DNA from: Davidsoniella eucalypti
Taxonomy: Eukaryota > Ascomycota > Sordariomycetes > Microascales > Ceratocystidaceae
Direction of reading: 5' to 3'
DNA: 64,000 bases
Assembly: GCA_004009845.1 (NCBI GenBank)
Contig: RMBW01000056.1
Coordinates: forward strand, 62,001-126,000
Shown here piece after piece: positions 24,349-36,900 of this stretch (positions within the stretch are counted from its first letter, which is position 1; each line of letters opens with the position of its first letter). The position numbers and the translations under genes are program-made. The notes under the pieces are model-generated. The model ran no database searches. It was not told where the DNA came from and worked only from the letters and a program-made list of their open reading frames with translations.

Positions 24349-27300
24349 CTCATCGTGACCCGATTTCACTATAACTCAAAGTACAACTTGCTCTAGCCCC
24401 AGCGGATATAACGATGCCTAAACATGCTACTCCCCGGCAACATACCAGTCCAACGCCAAACCAAGGGCCTAACTACTGACTAGCTAGCTAACCCCAGTTC
24501 TCAACGTGAGCTCACTTCTCAGTGTGCCATTTTCCCGTCAACCGAAAGGCTGGTCCCTTGCCATTTATTGGGCTGCCCCAGGTTTAACTCGCCTCATAAT
24601 TCATTCTAGCCTCTCTTCACCTCTCAAGTGACCAAAAAGTAAAGAAAAGAAAAAGTCAGCTGCCATATATGCCCTGATTTTTTTTCACAGAAATCAGGGA
24701 TATCTATTATCATGGTGTTTCTTTCTTAGCACTAGAGTTAGATAACAACATCTATCCGACTTTTCTATCAATATGTTATTCTGTAGATGCCCAAAATAAA
24801 AATTATCGATAGTTCTGTCCGTGCAATCTTATGATTCTCGGCCATCATCTGTATTAACGGCTTCACTATGAAACATCATAACATTATACATACACTATGG
24901 CGTGTTGTCTTGGTTGAAATGTATATCTCAAACAGTTTAACACTTTACTCTACTTGCAGAAATATAAATCCTTAGTGTATTGGGAAGAATGTTTATCACG
25001 GCTAATTACGCAGCTATAATACGAATGTATATATTTCACAACAACATGTTTCTTATTCTTTACAAGCCATATCACACCCAGAAGCTTTCATATAAAATAA
25101 AAATTCTGTAGCTATTGTATTCCAAGGCTTATCGTAGTCTCATTAGTCAGTTGTCGGTATTCGTGAATTCGGTAGGGCAGTAACGGCTAACAGTTAAATA
25201 CCACCTTGATTTTTCACATTGGGCGGCATTTATAAATCGAGGCTAGCTACAAGTCTTGGATGCTTACATATATTCATGAGGCGTGGTTTCTGTCCGCTTA
25301 TCACCTTGTTTTAGACATGTGGTATGTATGTATATGATATATTAAGCATGTGCGTATATGCTAAGTTAGGCAATATACAACTAAGATATACGTACAGATA
25401 CATATGTTCGTGTCAGTTATGCTGATACCAGATGTACGCTGTCATTTAATGTAACGTTTAATAGGCTGGTGCAAATTCATGCAGCTAGCTGTCATCATAC
25501 TACATATAAAGAAGCAAAATATCATCGTAATACTTATCATTGGCTATGTTTTGACGTGGCAGGCCAAGTATTGGAATCATACTACTACGTATCTATTTGT
25601 AAGGCTTCAGGCAAATGGGAGAGATAATGATTAAATGCTTTCCTTCTTAATCTTACATATGCCTCTTTCTAAACCTGATCTGTATATAATCAAGTATGAA
25701 CAAAATGCATTTGTACATCGTCTTATCAGCGCGGAATCTGTCTAAGATGCACGGAAGCACTGATATCAGTTTTTTCTATGCAAGTGCAACTGGTATCTAA
25801 CGGCTTTATATTGTCATGATCAGATATACTACTCGTGTTAGTTTTTGCAAGATACCTAATATAGATGATGCAAGAAAGATCTTCAAAGTGTTCATATTCT
25901 ATTTTGGACTGGGCTGAAAGTGTCATACATATATAGTTCATTGTTCAATGTTTGAGATACAACTATAAAAACCCGATACAAGAAACACGGCTATTTTAAT
26001 GTGAAATAAAGTTACACTACAGCTATCTGTACTGATAACTATTTTTTAGAGGCAATGGTATTGAAGCTAGAAACGCATTTTGTCTATCGTAACATAGCCT
26101 TCCACGCCAAAGATCATCTGACGTAGGGAAACACCATTGAATGACCGTAATAAGTCTAGACAAGGGAAGGGAAGGGGTAGAGACTTGAAGAGGGATCCAA
26201 TGACCACTCAAGAAAATAATAATAAAGGGCTGTGAAAAAAAGGGCTGAATAGTTTCTCATGGTCATTGTGTAAAAATATAGGGCGCTAGTAACAGTTGAA
26301 TGACGGGATTGTTTTCTCTCCCAAGAGGCCTCATTGAAGTAATAAAGATTGGGAAGAATGCCAGTCACGTTCTCGAAGTTTTACATATGGCCGTGACTTC
26401 GGCAGACTTATAGCAGGGCTTCATTAAGCTAGAATATTGGCAGTGCATTTATGCACGATGAAATACGGTGTATGGATCATAATAACCCTAACCCTGTAGT
26501 AAATATATTGGAAAGTTGAGTGAAGGGTCTAGACTGTTGGTTGTTGTCAGTATTTAATGATCCCCGTATAAGATGGGTTTTTTCTACAAGAAGTTCTCCA
26601 TATCCAAGTCTTTAAGATCCCTGAAAAGGAACATGTGTAGATAGATATGCACCAGACACATGAAACAACTTTGGGTATGCAGGTGGACCTATAGTTGGGA
26701 ACTAGATGGCTGCATGCATTGTTTGAAACGAGGCAATATCCATGAGAAAGCACATATATCTGCAAGTTGTTTAATACATATTAAGGAAGAAAAAGAGAAA
26801 GAAAGGGGACAAAAAGAAAGAGGCAAACATGAACAAATGAAAGCCCCGAAGATGGTCTAGTTGAGGGGCTTTAAGAATGGGGCCTAAAAGGCTTTACAAA
26901 CAGATTCAAGTCCGGATCCAGATGCACTATTGCGGAACGGGCATTTAACAGGCTATTGTGGCTGTTGACGGCAAAGCCGAAGTATATGTAAGCTGTAGAA
27001 CACTGTACGCAACTGAAGTTGACTTCATGATATCTCTTAGGGAGCTGCCAGCATAACACTTGATCTTTCTCAATCTAAACTGACTAGGATGTGGACGTGG
27101 GCTGTGCTTTGGGGATAGGATAAATTGCAACATCAGCGGTGCTATTCTTAGAAATAAGTCATTTATTACTGCTGGGCGCTATGGTAAGAATTCCCCTCGG
27201 CTTTTTTTTTTTCCAATCAATCATAACAGCAACCGAGAAGTCGAACAGACTTTGTTGGGTTGGACCAGACTAGTGGACGACGTTTGCACAGAGCCTGTCT

Positions 27301-30201
27301 AACTGCTTTGAGGTAGCTCTCCTTATAGCGAGAAGAGCCCTATTTGGGAGGAAGTTATTGGCAGACGTTCCATACCAGCCGCTAGCGGGTTGTAAGCACG
27401 TTTTTCTTCCTTCTGCCGAGAAAAGAGTGAGACTATCGAGGTTGATCGGGCTTCTACTTATTCACTTGGCCTGGCTATGGAGGTTCTACTCGATCTTTCT
27501 GATATTGAGTCTACGTACATGTGCAGCTGAGTTTTGGTTGAAATCTGTAGAGTAAATTAGCTCCTGCAAACTAGAAGTATTAGCTTGTATGAAAAGAAAG
27601 CTGGTGCCTGGACATAGGCAAACAGTAGCATAAAGTTCGGGGATGGGAACCAGGGATCGATGCAATATACTTACATAGTTGCCAATTAGGCCCTGCAGTA
27701 TTGCAAGTGGCAGACCGCACAACACTTTGGCTTTCGTAATGGAGAACTACAAAAACAGGGAAGTGATCTCGAGCTTTATAGTGGAAGACAAACAAACTCG
27801 GGTTTTTCCTTTTTTATTCGTTGTTCTGCTTTGCGTGGGGCGGCTAGTATATACCGATACGTAGATATACTGATAGGTGTAGTATAGTAGTATTTACCGG
27901 TTGACTGGGCATTAACATATCGTCAGACGAGCGTCGAATCGATGCATTGTAGCATGTAATCGAACCCCGTGGAATAGAAATCCGACGTCTGGTAGTATCC
28001 TAACGGTATCCGATCACACTGGGCTAGTACACTTACCTGGAGGTAAAGGGATACTTCGCCACTTTAAACAACTGTGAGACGAGAATGCCATGATGACGGA
28101 ATACATAATTCAGTCAAATTGGTGGTCGGGTCGGAGTCTGTCATGGAGGCGAAGTCGCGGTAATTTTTCTCACCAAGGCCACGCGACTTGTGCTTAGAGA
28201 TACCAGCCTTTGTTAATGCAAAGAAACAACAAGACCAAGAGACAAGAAAGTCAAGGTTACGTTTATTCTTCGGCTCGAAGGGTCTAGCTGCCAAGGCCAA
28301 CAAGCAGGTACGCATCGTCACGGCACATCCGACCGAAGCAGGATATTGTTTGGGCCCAAGTCACATATGTATACTCATATACATAGTTGTATATATCTTG
28401 GTGAACTCTGAGAAGCAGCGATTTAGAGTAAGATACTGCTTTGAAATCAATGGGCGAGACAGACTTCTTCTGCTGCAGTTCCAGCTGATCGATACGTGGA
28501 ACGACCCTGAGTAAGATGTAAAGATAATAGTTAGCCATTGGGAGAGGCAGCTGCCAACGCAAGACATCGGCAACCTCTGGCTTGGGTTGACTGTGAGATC
28601 ATGAACCGACCAATTATAGGTAATCAGGGACTACATGCTACGTATCATATGGATACAGGCTTATGTAGCCAATGGGGACCCGTGTCTGGAGAGTGATTCT
28701 TGCAGTAGACGATCACACTTAGAGGCACACTATTTCTGCATCTAGAACTGAGAATACGAGATGTACAGTAGCATGGCCCTTGCAATCCAGCTGGATTCGG
28801 CTGCTACTGTCCTCGTGTTTATTTTCTCTTCGCTCATCAGTCCGATTGGAAAGCAAAACCCGAGGGATATCGTCTTCTGAATTGTCAACGAGTCGTTAGC
28901 GCCCTCTTTCTAGTATTGCTCCGAGATGTCTGGCGAATTATTCAGTAGAACCTGCTGCATAGTCTTCTGTAGAGATAGTATAGAGCGGAATTCTCGATCT
29001 CGGCCTAGTACAGGCTAGTGTGTAGCAAAGTCGTCCCTACCTAATGGCCACGAAAGCCCCTCAAAGAAGCAAATAGGACCGACTTCTTTGGCCTCCACCA
29101 CTCTGATCCTTGAACGGCACAATCGGAAATTCAGCGTAGAAGCGCACGGCGATACGATTAGAAAAAAGCCCTACAAGGAGTAAAACCACGGCGATCTTTG
29201 ATGCAGCACGGCAGAAATAAAGAGAAAAGACACAAAAATAAACCTGTGCTCTACACCAACCAATCAATCTTTTGCCTTGCTGAGCGGTTGCCTCCTGCAT
29301 TCTCAAAAAGCAAAAAGCATGCTTTTATTTATTTATTTACTTGGTAGTGAAATCATGTGGAAACTGCAATTGTTAGTAGAGAAAAGCGAAACAGGGTCTC
29401 CAGGGAAATAAATAAAGATATTTCTATAAAAAAATTAATGAAAAATACATGAAAGAAAATAAAGTGAAGGAGCGGACCAGCCGCCCAACTAAACAAAACT
29501 TTTAGGTGATTTCTTTCATCTTTTCCCTGGCTAGACTTGCGTGCATTTTTGGTTCCTGCCTGTCTATTGGCCCCCCCGGCACATTGAACATTTATTCTTG
29601 TTTTCCTTTTTTATTCTAATTTTTTCTCCCTCTACTTATCAACACGCAATCCCTCATTCTAACCACAAACTATCCTCTTGTATTTTTCTTCTTCCTTTTT
29701 CTTTCTCTCCAGTCCACCGACACCGTCTCCTCATCGCATCTTATTGTCTGTTTCTCGTCTTTCGTTACTCCTCTATTCATCCTTTCCTTCTACTCGCAGC
29801 TCACTCGTTTTTGCCTGCTAAACGCCATCTTTTTACATAATCACGCTCACATTCGCTTGACCTCGACTCGCCCGCTTTTTGTTATCTGGTAGCGCCGCCC
29901 AGAGCATCAAACGCGCTTCTTTGACCAACCACCGCTTCCGATTTAGCATCGATTTTCTGCACCTGCATTTGAGTCTGCATCCTGTGCTTACGTTGCTGTC
30001 AGTCGTGCCGTTGATTTTTGGTCTATCAGTCCACGATTTTGGCTTTCGAAGAGGCCGATCCTATCAGCAGTCTCCGTATCGCCCGGTCTCGCGCTAGACT
30101 AGTTCTCAGACTTTTATACTAAAGACCCTCTTGTATCATACCAACAACCGGTCTCTTCTTCTGACATCTATATTCACTTGTCAACCTTCACAACAGACAT
30201 C
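24349..30201. other. 5.8-kb gene-poor AT-rich region
   Basis: No gene is supported on either strand. The left half (about 24700–27000) is AT-rich with only very short frames. The right half (about 27300–29300) has slightly higher GC and short coding-like scraps on both strands (for example near 28060–28320) without consistent starts, splice signals or a recognisable family, which may be decayed repeats. The last 600 bases before 30202 are CT-rich and form the likely leader of the next gene. Confidence 0.5.
26483..26495. repeat. short interstitial telomere-like motif
   Basis: Two adjacent copies of the CCCTAA-type telomere unit (TAACCCTAACCCT). This is too short to be a telomere, and such motifs occur by chance or at old break-repair sites. 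Confidence 0.6.
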
Positions 30202-31104
30202 ATGTACGTCTCACGAGTACTCAAGATGCTCATGGCTGCCCTTGGCCTTGTCATGTTAGCACAGGCATCCTTCATCAACCGCAATTCCCCAGGTCGCTAC
30301 GACTCCCTGGCGAGAAGGGCCGACATTCTCGAGAGTGCTGTGGACAGTGCTTCTGATAGCAGCTCATCTGCAGCTGATGCCGTTACTACGACTGCTTCCA
30401 CTACTTCATCCAAGGCTTCTTCTTCTTCCTCTTCCTCTACTTCTGAGGCTGCTAAGACAACCTCCACTACCGAAGCCGCGAAGACTACGTCAACTACTCA
30501 AGCTGCCACAACTACCACCGAGGCCGCTACTACCACCTCTACTTCTCAGGCTAGCGACACGCAACAGACGGCTCAGACCACTAGCACAACTGACTCTGCT
30601 GCTGCTACATCGACTAACTCCGCAACTACCTCGACTACCGATACCGCTGCTGCTACCACCACTGACTCTGCTGCTGCTTCTGCTAGCACCTATGTCACTA
30701 CTATCGTCATGACCACCACTGATAGCTCTGGTGCTACCATCACTTCCACCTCTGTATCTACTGCCACCAAGAGCGCCTCGCTCTCTGATAGCAGCAGCAG
30801 CTCATCCTCAGGCATGTCTACCAAGACCCGCAAAACTGTCATTGGTGTCGCTGTCGGTATTGGTGGTGCTGTTATTCTCGGTGCCATTGGCTTCGTCGCA
30901 TGGCGCGTGTGGGGCAAACGTAACAGCTCGGATGAGAACGACGGTCTCATGAGCGGCAACTCTACTGGCTACCGCAACATGGAGACATCTGAGAACAACA
31001 ACAACTCGGTGTCTATGCCTGCTAGCACAGCACGCAACCCATTCCAGTCAACGCTAGAGACTTACCATGCACCAACACAGGTGAACGCCTCCTCAAACTT
31101 CTAA
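30202..31104 (+). CDS. Mid2-like single-pass Ser/Thr-rich surface protein
   Basis: A single exon encodes 300 residues, starting at the ATG in context CATCATGT. A signal peptide (about residues 1–23) is followed by a stalk of about 170 residues made almost only of Ser, Thr and Ala, expected to be heavily O-mannosylated. One transmembrane segment lies at about 211–234 (starting TVIGVAVGIGGAVILG), and a cytosolic tail of about 65 residues follows. The tail contains Asn-Pro-Phe (RNPFQS), a known EH-domain binding and endocytosis signal. This architecture matches fungal Mid2/Mtl1/Wsc-type cell-wall stress sensors, but there is no WSC cysteine domain, so Mid2-like is the closest fit. A sensor role is inference from architecture. 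The region upstream is long and pyrimidine-rich. Confidence 0.85.
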   Translation: MYVSRVLKMLMAALGLVMLAQASFINRNSPGRYDSLARRADILESAVDSASDSSSSAADAVTTTASTTSSKASSSSSSSTSEAAKTTSTTEAAKTTSTTQAATTTTEAATTTSTSQASDTQQTAQTTSTTDSAAATSTNSATTSTTDTAAATTTDSAAASASTYVTTIVMTTTDSSGATITSTSVSTATKSASLSDSSSSSSSGMSTKTRKTVIGVAVGIGGAVILGAIGFVAWRVWGKRNSSDENDGLMSGNSTGYRNMETSENNNNSVSMPASTARNPFQSTLETYHAPTQVNASSNF

Positions 31105-33030
31105 GTTGAACCTAACTAAAAGTTACTGCACAATCTCCTAGCGAGGCATGAAAATGTGCTTCCATTCACTACATTCGTCGGTCCTTGCGTGAAAGAATAC
31201 CCTGCGCAAGACTCATAGGTTCTCGGGACGCTTTACTCGGGACACTTTAGATGAGGAACCCGGTCGTTCTTTGCATGGTGTCATCTCGGTCGTTGATACC
31301 CAAATACCCACCTTTTTTTTAATATCAAATCTAAGCTTGTCACTTTTCATCACCTTTCTGTTTTATTGTTCCTGTCAATTTATTTCAATTTATTTTTTTG
31401 TTTCTAGCTTGTATCAAGATCAAGCTTACAATTCCATCCCTCCTTTCATGACATGCTCTTATATCTATCATATACATACTATGTAACTGTTTTCATATAT
31501 TATACAAAAAAAGCAGTCCAGACTTATGTTTTTTTTGTTTTATTCGACTTAACTTCTTCTTTTTGTCTCTTTTTAGGAAAGTTTTTTTTTATTTTAATAA
31601 CTTGATCGTGGTTCATTGTTTATCATATTGCATGTGTTTACTTTTCCAATCTAAATTCACATCGTCTAATGGTAACTCGGTCTAGAAACTGGGCGGTCTC
31701 GTTTTTATCTTGTGTATATATAATGACATATACAAAACCAAATATTCACCGTGAATACCAATGTACTATACGTGTGTCATATATGATGTCATGGGCTTTC
31801 CATTTCAAGCCCTCAACAGTGACGATAGTGTATTCATACATTTCAAGTACCATAGATGTAGTTATATAACATCATTATCTTATCAACACATAATTACATG
31901 TAAAGCTTATTGCCCTTTCTGAAATACAAAACTCTAAGATATATACCCTTAATAAACCTTAATCGCGGTACTCGAGTGCCAGCGTATTAGTGTACTGTGA
32001 TTGGTCAACCTGAAACGTTAGATTCTTGCACCGAAATCCAATGTGTTTCAGCGTCATGAACTTAATTTGTTAAGAAGGTTTGTTTGTCTTGTGACCCCCC
32101 TTTGGATACATTCATAGGAGTATCCAAAAGGAACATTGTAATACTATAGTAGCTCTACGATATCTCACTAGACCATATATTTGTTAGATATTGACACGAT
32201 ATATGCACTAGTTACTATTTTCATTGGTCATTATTTCGTGCAGCGTATTGTCTTGAATTCCTGTTCCAGCTGTGGATCCAACCCAGACAAATAGATATAT
32301 CTCAGTACAGAAGCTGCGGCAAGTAAAGCAATGTTATTACTTGGACTGTAGGGACTAACCAAGGTTACGATATAACTTGAATCACTCAAAGAAAAAAGAG
32401 CCGGATTATGTACAAACTAGGTTGCAATAAGATCATAGTGTAAGTAGTGCCATGCTTGTCTATGATATCTACTAGGCGGGTAGAAAGCACGGCCTTTCTA
32501 TGCTCGAGTTTTGAGTTCGCTTCACTTTGACTTGTTTTTTTTTTTTTTTTTCAAATACTTTTTTCTCTCTTCATCCCTTCTCTTTTGAACCTTTGACATT
32601 TTCTTTTTAATTATTCATCACTTTCACCATCGACGCTTTGTTTTTCATCTTATTCGATTTCCTATTGTCGAGTACCTACCAAACATTTAGTTAATGTTGG
32701 CTACATCGCGATACGATACTTCACAGTAACGGATATCAATTGAGTCGACGTTACCACCTATCTCTCTTTCGTCATTTTGGTTGTTCGTATTCTAAAGCTG
32801 TTCGAGCGAGTGGGACTTGGAATAAAGCGGACTCTCAACGTCGATAATCACGTTCTGCTTGCGGGACAGCTTCATCGACCAACGACTACCACATCTCGTC
32901 TTGTCGACGCCTATCTCGAGCTTGAGTAGTGACATACTTCCAACAGTTAATCTACCTAACTACTTGCCATCCGCGATTGGTAGTTAATAGTTGGTCTTAT
33001 CCCGCACCTCCATATCTCACGTCTCCCGCA
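31105..33030. other. intergenic region
   Basis: The T-rich 3' side of the gene ending at 31104 is followed by AT-rich sequence without genes. A 17-base T run lies at 32535–32551. From about 32560 a CT-rich stretch forms the likely promoter and leader of the gene at 33031. Confidence 0.5.
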
Positions 33031-33958
33031 ATGCGATCTACGACGTTATACCTGCTACCATCAGCTCTGGCAGGTCTAACACAAGCTATCCAACTCAAGG
33101 ATGAGTTGAACGCTGGATGGACATTTGGCTTACTGCCACGAGATGTTGTCAACTTACAAACATTCTCAGGCGCGTTAGGAGGGTTGTCAGCTGATCCGGT
33201 ACGTTTTCATAATTTCCTCGGGCGATATCATGATACGGCATGTACATAGTCTCCAGCAACACAGATTCACTTATCTTAGTTGTCGTGTATATGCTGCGAA
33301 GATTTAGTTTGGTGTACCTGTGTAGTATATCTTTAGGCATACAAGCTTGGGTCATTGGTGCTGTTGCATTGTGTAGCATATGCAGCGGATTGCTGAGCTG
33401 TGTCATCTAGAGGCTTTAACGTTAACAATTGGCCATCCAAGCTTATTACGCTGCATAATATCTACTGTCAATATTGTTGAAACCCATATCGAGAAGTACA
33501 AGCTAACCAGCTCTATAGATATTCAAGTCTGACGATACGTCCCGACCCTACGAGGTGAATGGTAGCACATTCGTAAGTTGAGCCCTTGGATCAACCCTGA
33601 TATATACTCGATCACAGTTGACTAACCGTGTCCTCTTACAGCCTGACTTTAGCACAGCGGCAGGTCGCTCGTGTGACAACCAAAAAAATAAATGTGCCAA
33701 CAAGGCCAATGCCGGTGGACAATCCTTTACAGTCTCTGACTGTGATTCTCAAAACAGTAAGTTTCCATCACTTGACAAAAGCCCATGCCGTTACACACAC
33801 GAAAGTTCTCCAAGAGAGTTGGATTACCCATATACTAATACAAAAATGTAGCCAATTGTAAGAACAGCATCAGTAGCATTGCTACAACCACATTCGCTGC
33901 GGCAGACGCATCGTTGGTGACGTCCACATCGGAGTTTGATATATTCTGTGATATATAA
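33031..33958 (+). CDS. four-exon small secreted protein
   Basis: The exons are 33031–33198, 33519–33572, 33642–33756 and 33852–33958, giving 147 residues. Introns of 320, 69 and 95 nt have donors GTACGT, GTAAGT and GTAAGT, and acceptors CTATAG, TTACAG and ATGTAG. All phases agree. The first exon encodes a signal peptide (MRSTTLYLLPSALAGLTQA). The mature protein has five cysteines around GRSCDNQKNKCANKAN and SDCDSQN-TNC, a pattern I associate with a widespread family of short fungal secreted proteins of unknown function. The first intron is long for this window. The odd cysteine count suggests one free cysteine, or a slight error at the last exon. Confidence 0.75.
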
Positions 33959-33970
33959 GATATATCACAG
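33946..33970 (+). repeat. inverted repeat spanning the stop codon
   Basis: Perfect 11-bp arms, CTGTGATATAT and its exact reverse complement, are separated by three bases. The hairpin covers the last codons and the TAA stop of the secreted-protein gene. It may affect 3' end formation or be accidental. Confidence 0.75.
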
Positions 33971-36900
33971 CTGCATGACCTTTTTTTTTTCTTTTCTTCT
34001 GTTACATTCTTCTTTTTTCTTTCTTCCTGGCTTTCATATACAAGTCAGCCAGCATGAAATTGAATCATGTTGGTTGATGATTATGTTTTGCCTGAAGCCT
34101 CATTTTTTTTTTTCAAAAAAAAACTTTTCTGTCACTTTCTAGCTTCATCACTATGCGTATCGAGCAGTTACGGGTCCTACTTTATATGTATATCATGCTG
34201 GTACCGAACTTGAAGGTAGTACCTTGAGCTTAGCCGACAACTTTCTTCATTCCTACTAACAGAAGCCCATCTCCTTCTTGAGCCGAGTATAGGTAGATGG
34301 ATAGTGTCTGCATATGATTGACTCCACAGCTCGTTTCGACTTGAAGGACGTTAAACGGATATTGTGGCCTGCATATCTGCTTCATCATCATGATTTGAGA
34401 CTCAAATCTCAAGGGACATTCGTTATGATTGTTTGGTTTCTACAAGGTACTCCGACCTTGACTTTTTCAGTATTCCATTATTTTGCTTAGGTTGTTATTA
34501 CTTGGCCTGTTTACAACCCAAAGTTCATTCTACTCTGGTTGTTGTCTTTCTCGAGTGTTATAAGTCAGCCTTAGACTTAGTCTTTACAATGTCAAAAAGG
34601 TACGGACGGGCCTTGAGAGAAATGAAGGTTGTTAAATAGCGCTTATGTTAAATATTAACTTAGCATATAACTATATATGTTCAAATATATACAAATACAT
34701 ACAAATTTGCAATAACTTCCCACGGGTTTCGCAAGAAGAATATGTGTCAACTTGATTTTGTCAATCGGCGAACCCTACAAGTTATGATCCATCTTGAGGC
34801 TTACAATGATTTCTTAATCAGGGACATGCATATATTTAATGCAAGTATACTTGGAATTTTAGATTATGTGCCTTTTTTCTTTGTCGGAAGAAGGTTAAAG
34901 TATGATGATATTCTTCATTGTACGACAGTCTTTAGACTCTTCTATGCATATGTACTGCTTTTCCCACATCTGAGCAATATAAGTATTAACCCGGTATAAC
35001 CCTAAAAAGGTTACATTGCATATCGTGCCATTTATTTCAATTACGAAAATCATGTTTTTAATAACGTTGATATTACTACTAGTTAATTAAAATGAAGTCA
35101 TGGAAGGGGCAATTAATTAAAGCCTAGGAACAGCTCTCGCTATATTGGAAATAATCTGTGCTTTCACCTATTTTTTGCTCTCTAACGAGTATAATTTGTG
35201 AGCGAAATTAGATAGGGAACACATTCAAGGGAAAATCTCAAAGACGACGTGATGGAACGGCATAAAGCGAGAAATACTAGAATAGCATTTCTGCTGTTGA
35301 TTACTACGTAGAAATAAATATATTGTCATCTTTACGACTAGCTTAGACTTTATTAAAGCTCACTTGAGTTCTTGAGCAGCCCCGTTTTCTTCCTAGGTCT
35401 TCTTTGCCAGCTTTCATTTTGACAGATTATATGTTTTGAAAGATAGGTTAAGCTAAATATCTGTAGATACGCGGTTCTTTTATTACAGGGAGCAAAACCC
35501 AAGACACCGAGCCCTGAAGTTACGTACCTACAACGAGAAAGTGAAAGGGGTTGCTTCGGGTCTGAGACAGAAGTGAAGAGGGCGATTAACATGGATTGCG
35601 AGACACATGTGTGCACACTGTCTATCGGTGAAGAAGAGAGAAGTTTCGAGTCGAGGAAGAGCGGAAGAAAGACTAGCAAGAGTTTGGTTACAGGCAGAAC
35701 TCTGGAGGAGGGGACACTATGTAGAACTAGAAGAATGATACTATATGTACGGTACGAATAAGAAAGAAAAAACAAAGTTTGTTTTGGTAAGACGTTTCGC
35801 TTCCTGCATGCTTTGTTGGCCTTGCAGATGGAAGGAGAGTGGTCGCCGCAGTTTTTTTCGGTTTTATACAACCAATTTGCCTTCTTGGAATATCATGGAT
35901 TTTGTTTTAGGATATTTTGGGGCCAAAAGTAGCAGCAGAGTCCTTCCATCGTCTTTTTTTTCCCCCCCCATCCTGTTCCTTTAGCCTTTTGGTGTCCGTG
36001 GCCTAGTCCTAAACAAAGAAGAACGCGATGATGCATAATATAGGTGGCCATCCACACAAGCCTATGAACGCAAGCCTCTTTCCTTCTTGCTTTCTTTTTC
36101 TCGTCGTTTCTCTCGGCTGGTAGAAGGAGGACCGATGACTCCATAATGGTTGGCCCTATCTAGTTCATTGAGTGGCTTGGGCTTTTGGCTGCAGGTGGGC
36201 GGCGAGTTGCATTGCATATGAAAGACGACAGGCGGGTCTTAGAGTTGCCTCGCTGACAAGACTAATGGTCTGCTAAGGTGCAGACGCTTCTTGATTGACC
36301 AGAAACATTCATGCTGACGGCAATGGAATATACACATGTACATACATAAGGCAACCAAGTAGGTATCATCATTAGATATTGGGAAGTGGACACATTGCAC
36401 AATTGGCTTTATGCGTATCCATAGTTATACATATCTTATAGGGCATATAGTTGCCCTCTTGCCCTCTTGCCCTCTTGCCTAGATCCAAGTATAGCACTAT
36501 CACCATACACTGTCTTGTGGGATGGGCATCTGGAGGGTACCTGGCCTGTTTGTGGCGGTTCTCAGTAGATTGGAAAGGGCTTCTTGTGCTGGGCTGCGGT
36601 CTGTGCAGGTTGGAGTCCGTTCGTCGGATGTATTTATGTCTTTCCCTTGTGATATGCACGGCGTATGTTATACAATTGAATTGCCTAAAAGTACAAACTA
36701 AGTAGTTGCGGCAAATGCGTAGCTTCTTTCCGTCCCTTGATATCGTTGCCATGCAAAGATTTGCATCAAGTTGTTCCTTGTTGTTTTCTTCCTCTTTCAT
36801 GTCTATTCGATCCAATTGTTTTTGGTTTTCATTATCGCGTGCCTTAGTTTTTGACTGTCTTTTTTTCTCTTGATTCGATCTCTTCTTTACTGCTTGCGTT

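Noticed and set aside
26483..26495. Telomere boundary
   Set aside because: Only two CCCTAA-type units, flanked by ordinary sequence.
27940..27990. Possible tRNA T-arm (GGGGTTCGATTACA on the minus strand)
   Set aside because: The T stem does not pair and no acceptor, D or anticodon stem can be formed.
30335..30712. 125-codon Leu/Pro-rich frame
   Set aside because: Shadow frame of the Ser/Thr/Ala repeat of the Mid2-like gene.
34742..34999. 85-codon ATG-initiated frame
   Set aside because: Very AT-rich, Phe/Ile/Tyr-rich product, no motif, no splice signals or neighbours that support it.
35353..35871. 172-codon minus-strand open frame
   Set aside because: It begins at a TTG and has no early ATG. 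The Ser/Leu-rich composition mirrors purine-rich plus-strand DNA, and no family is recognised.
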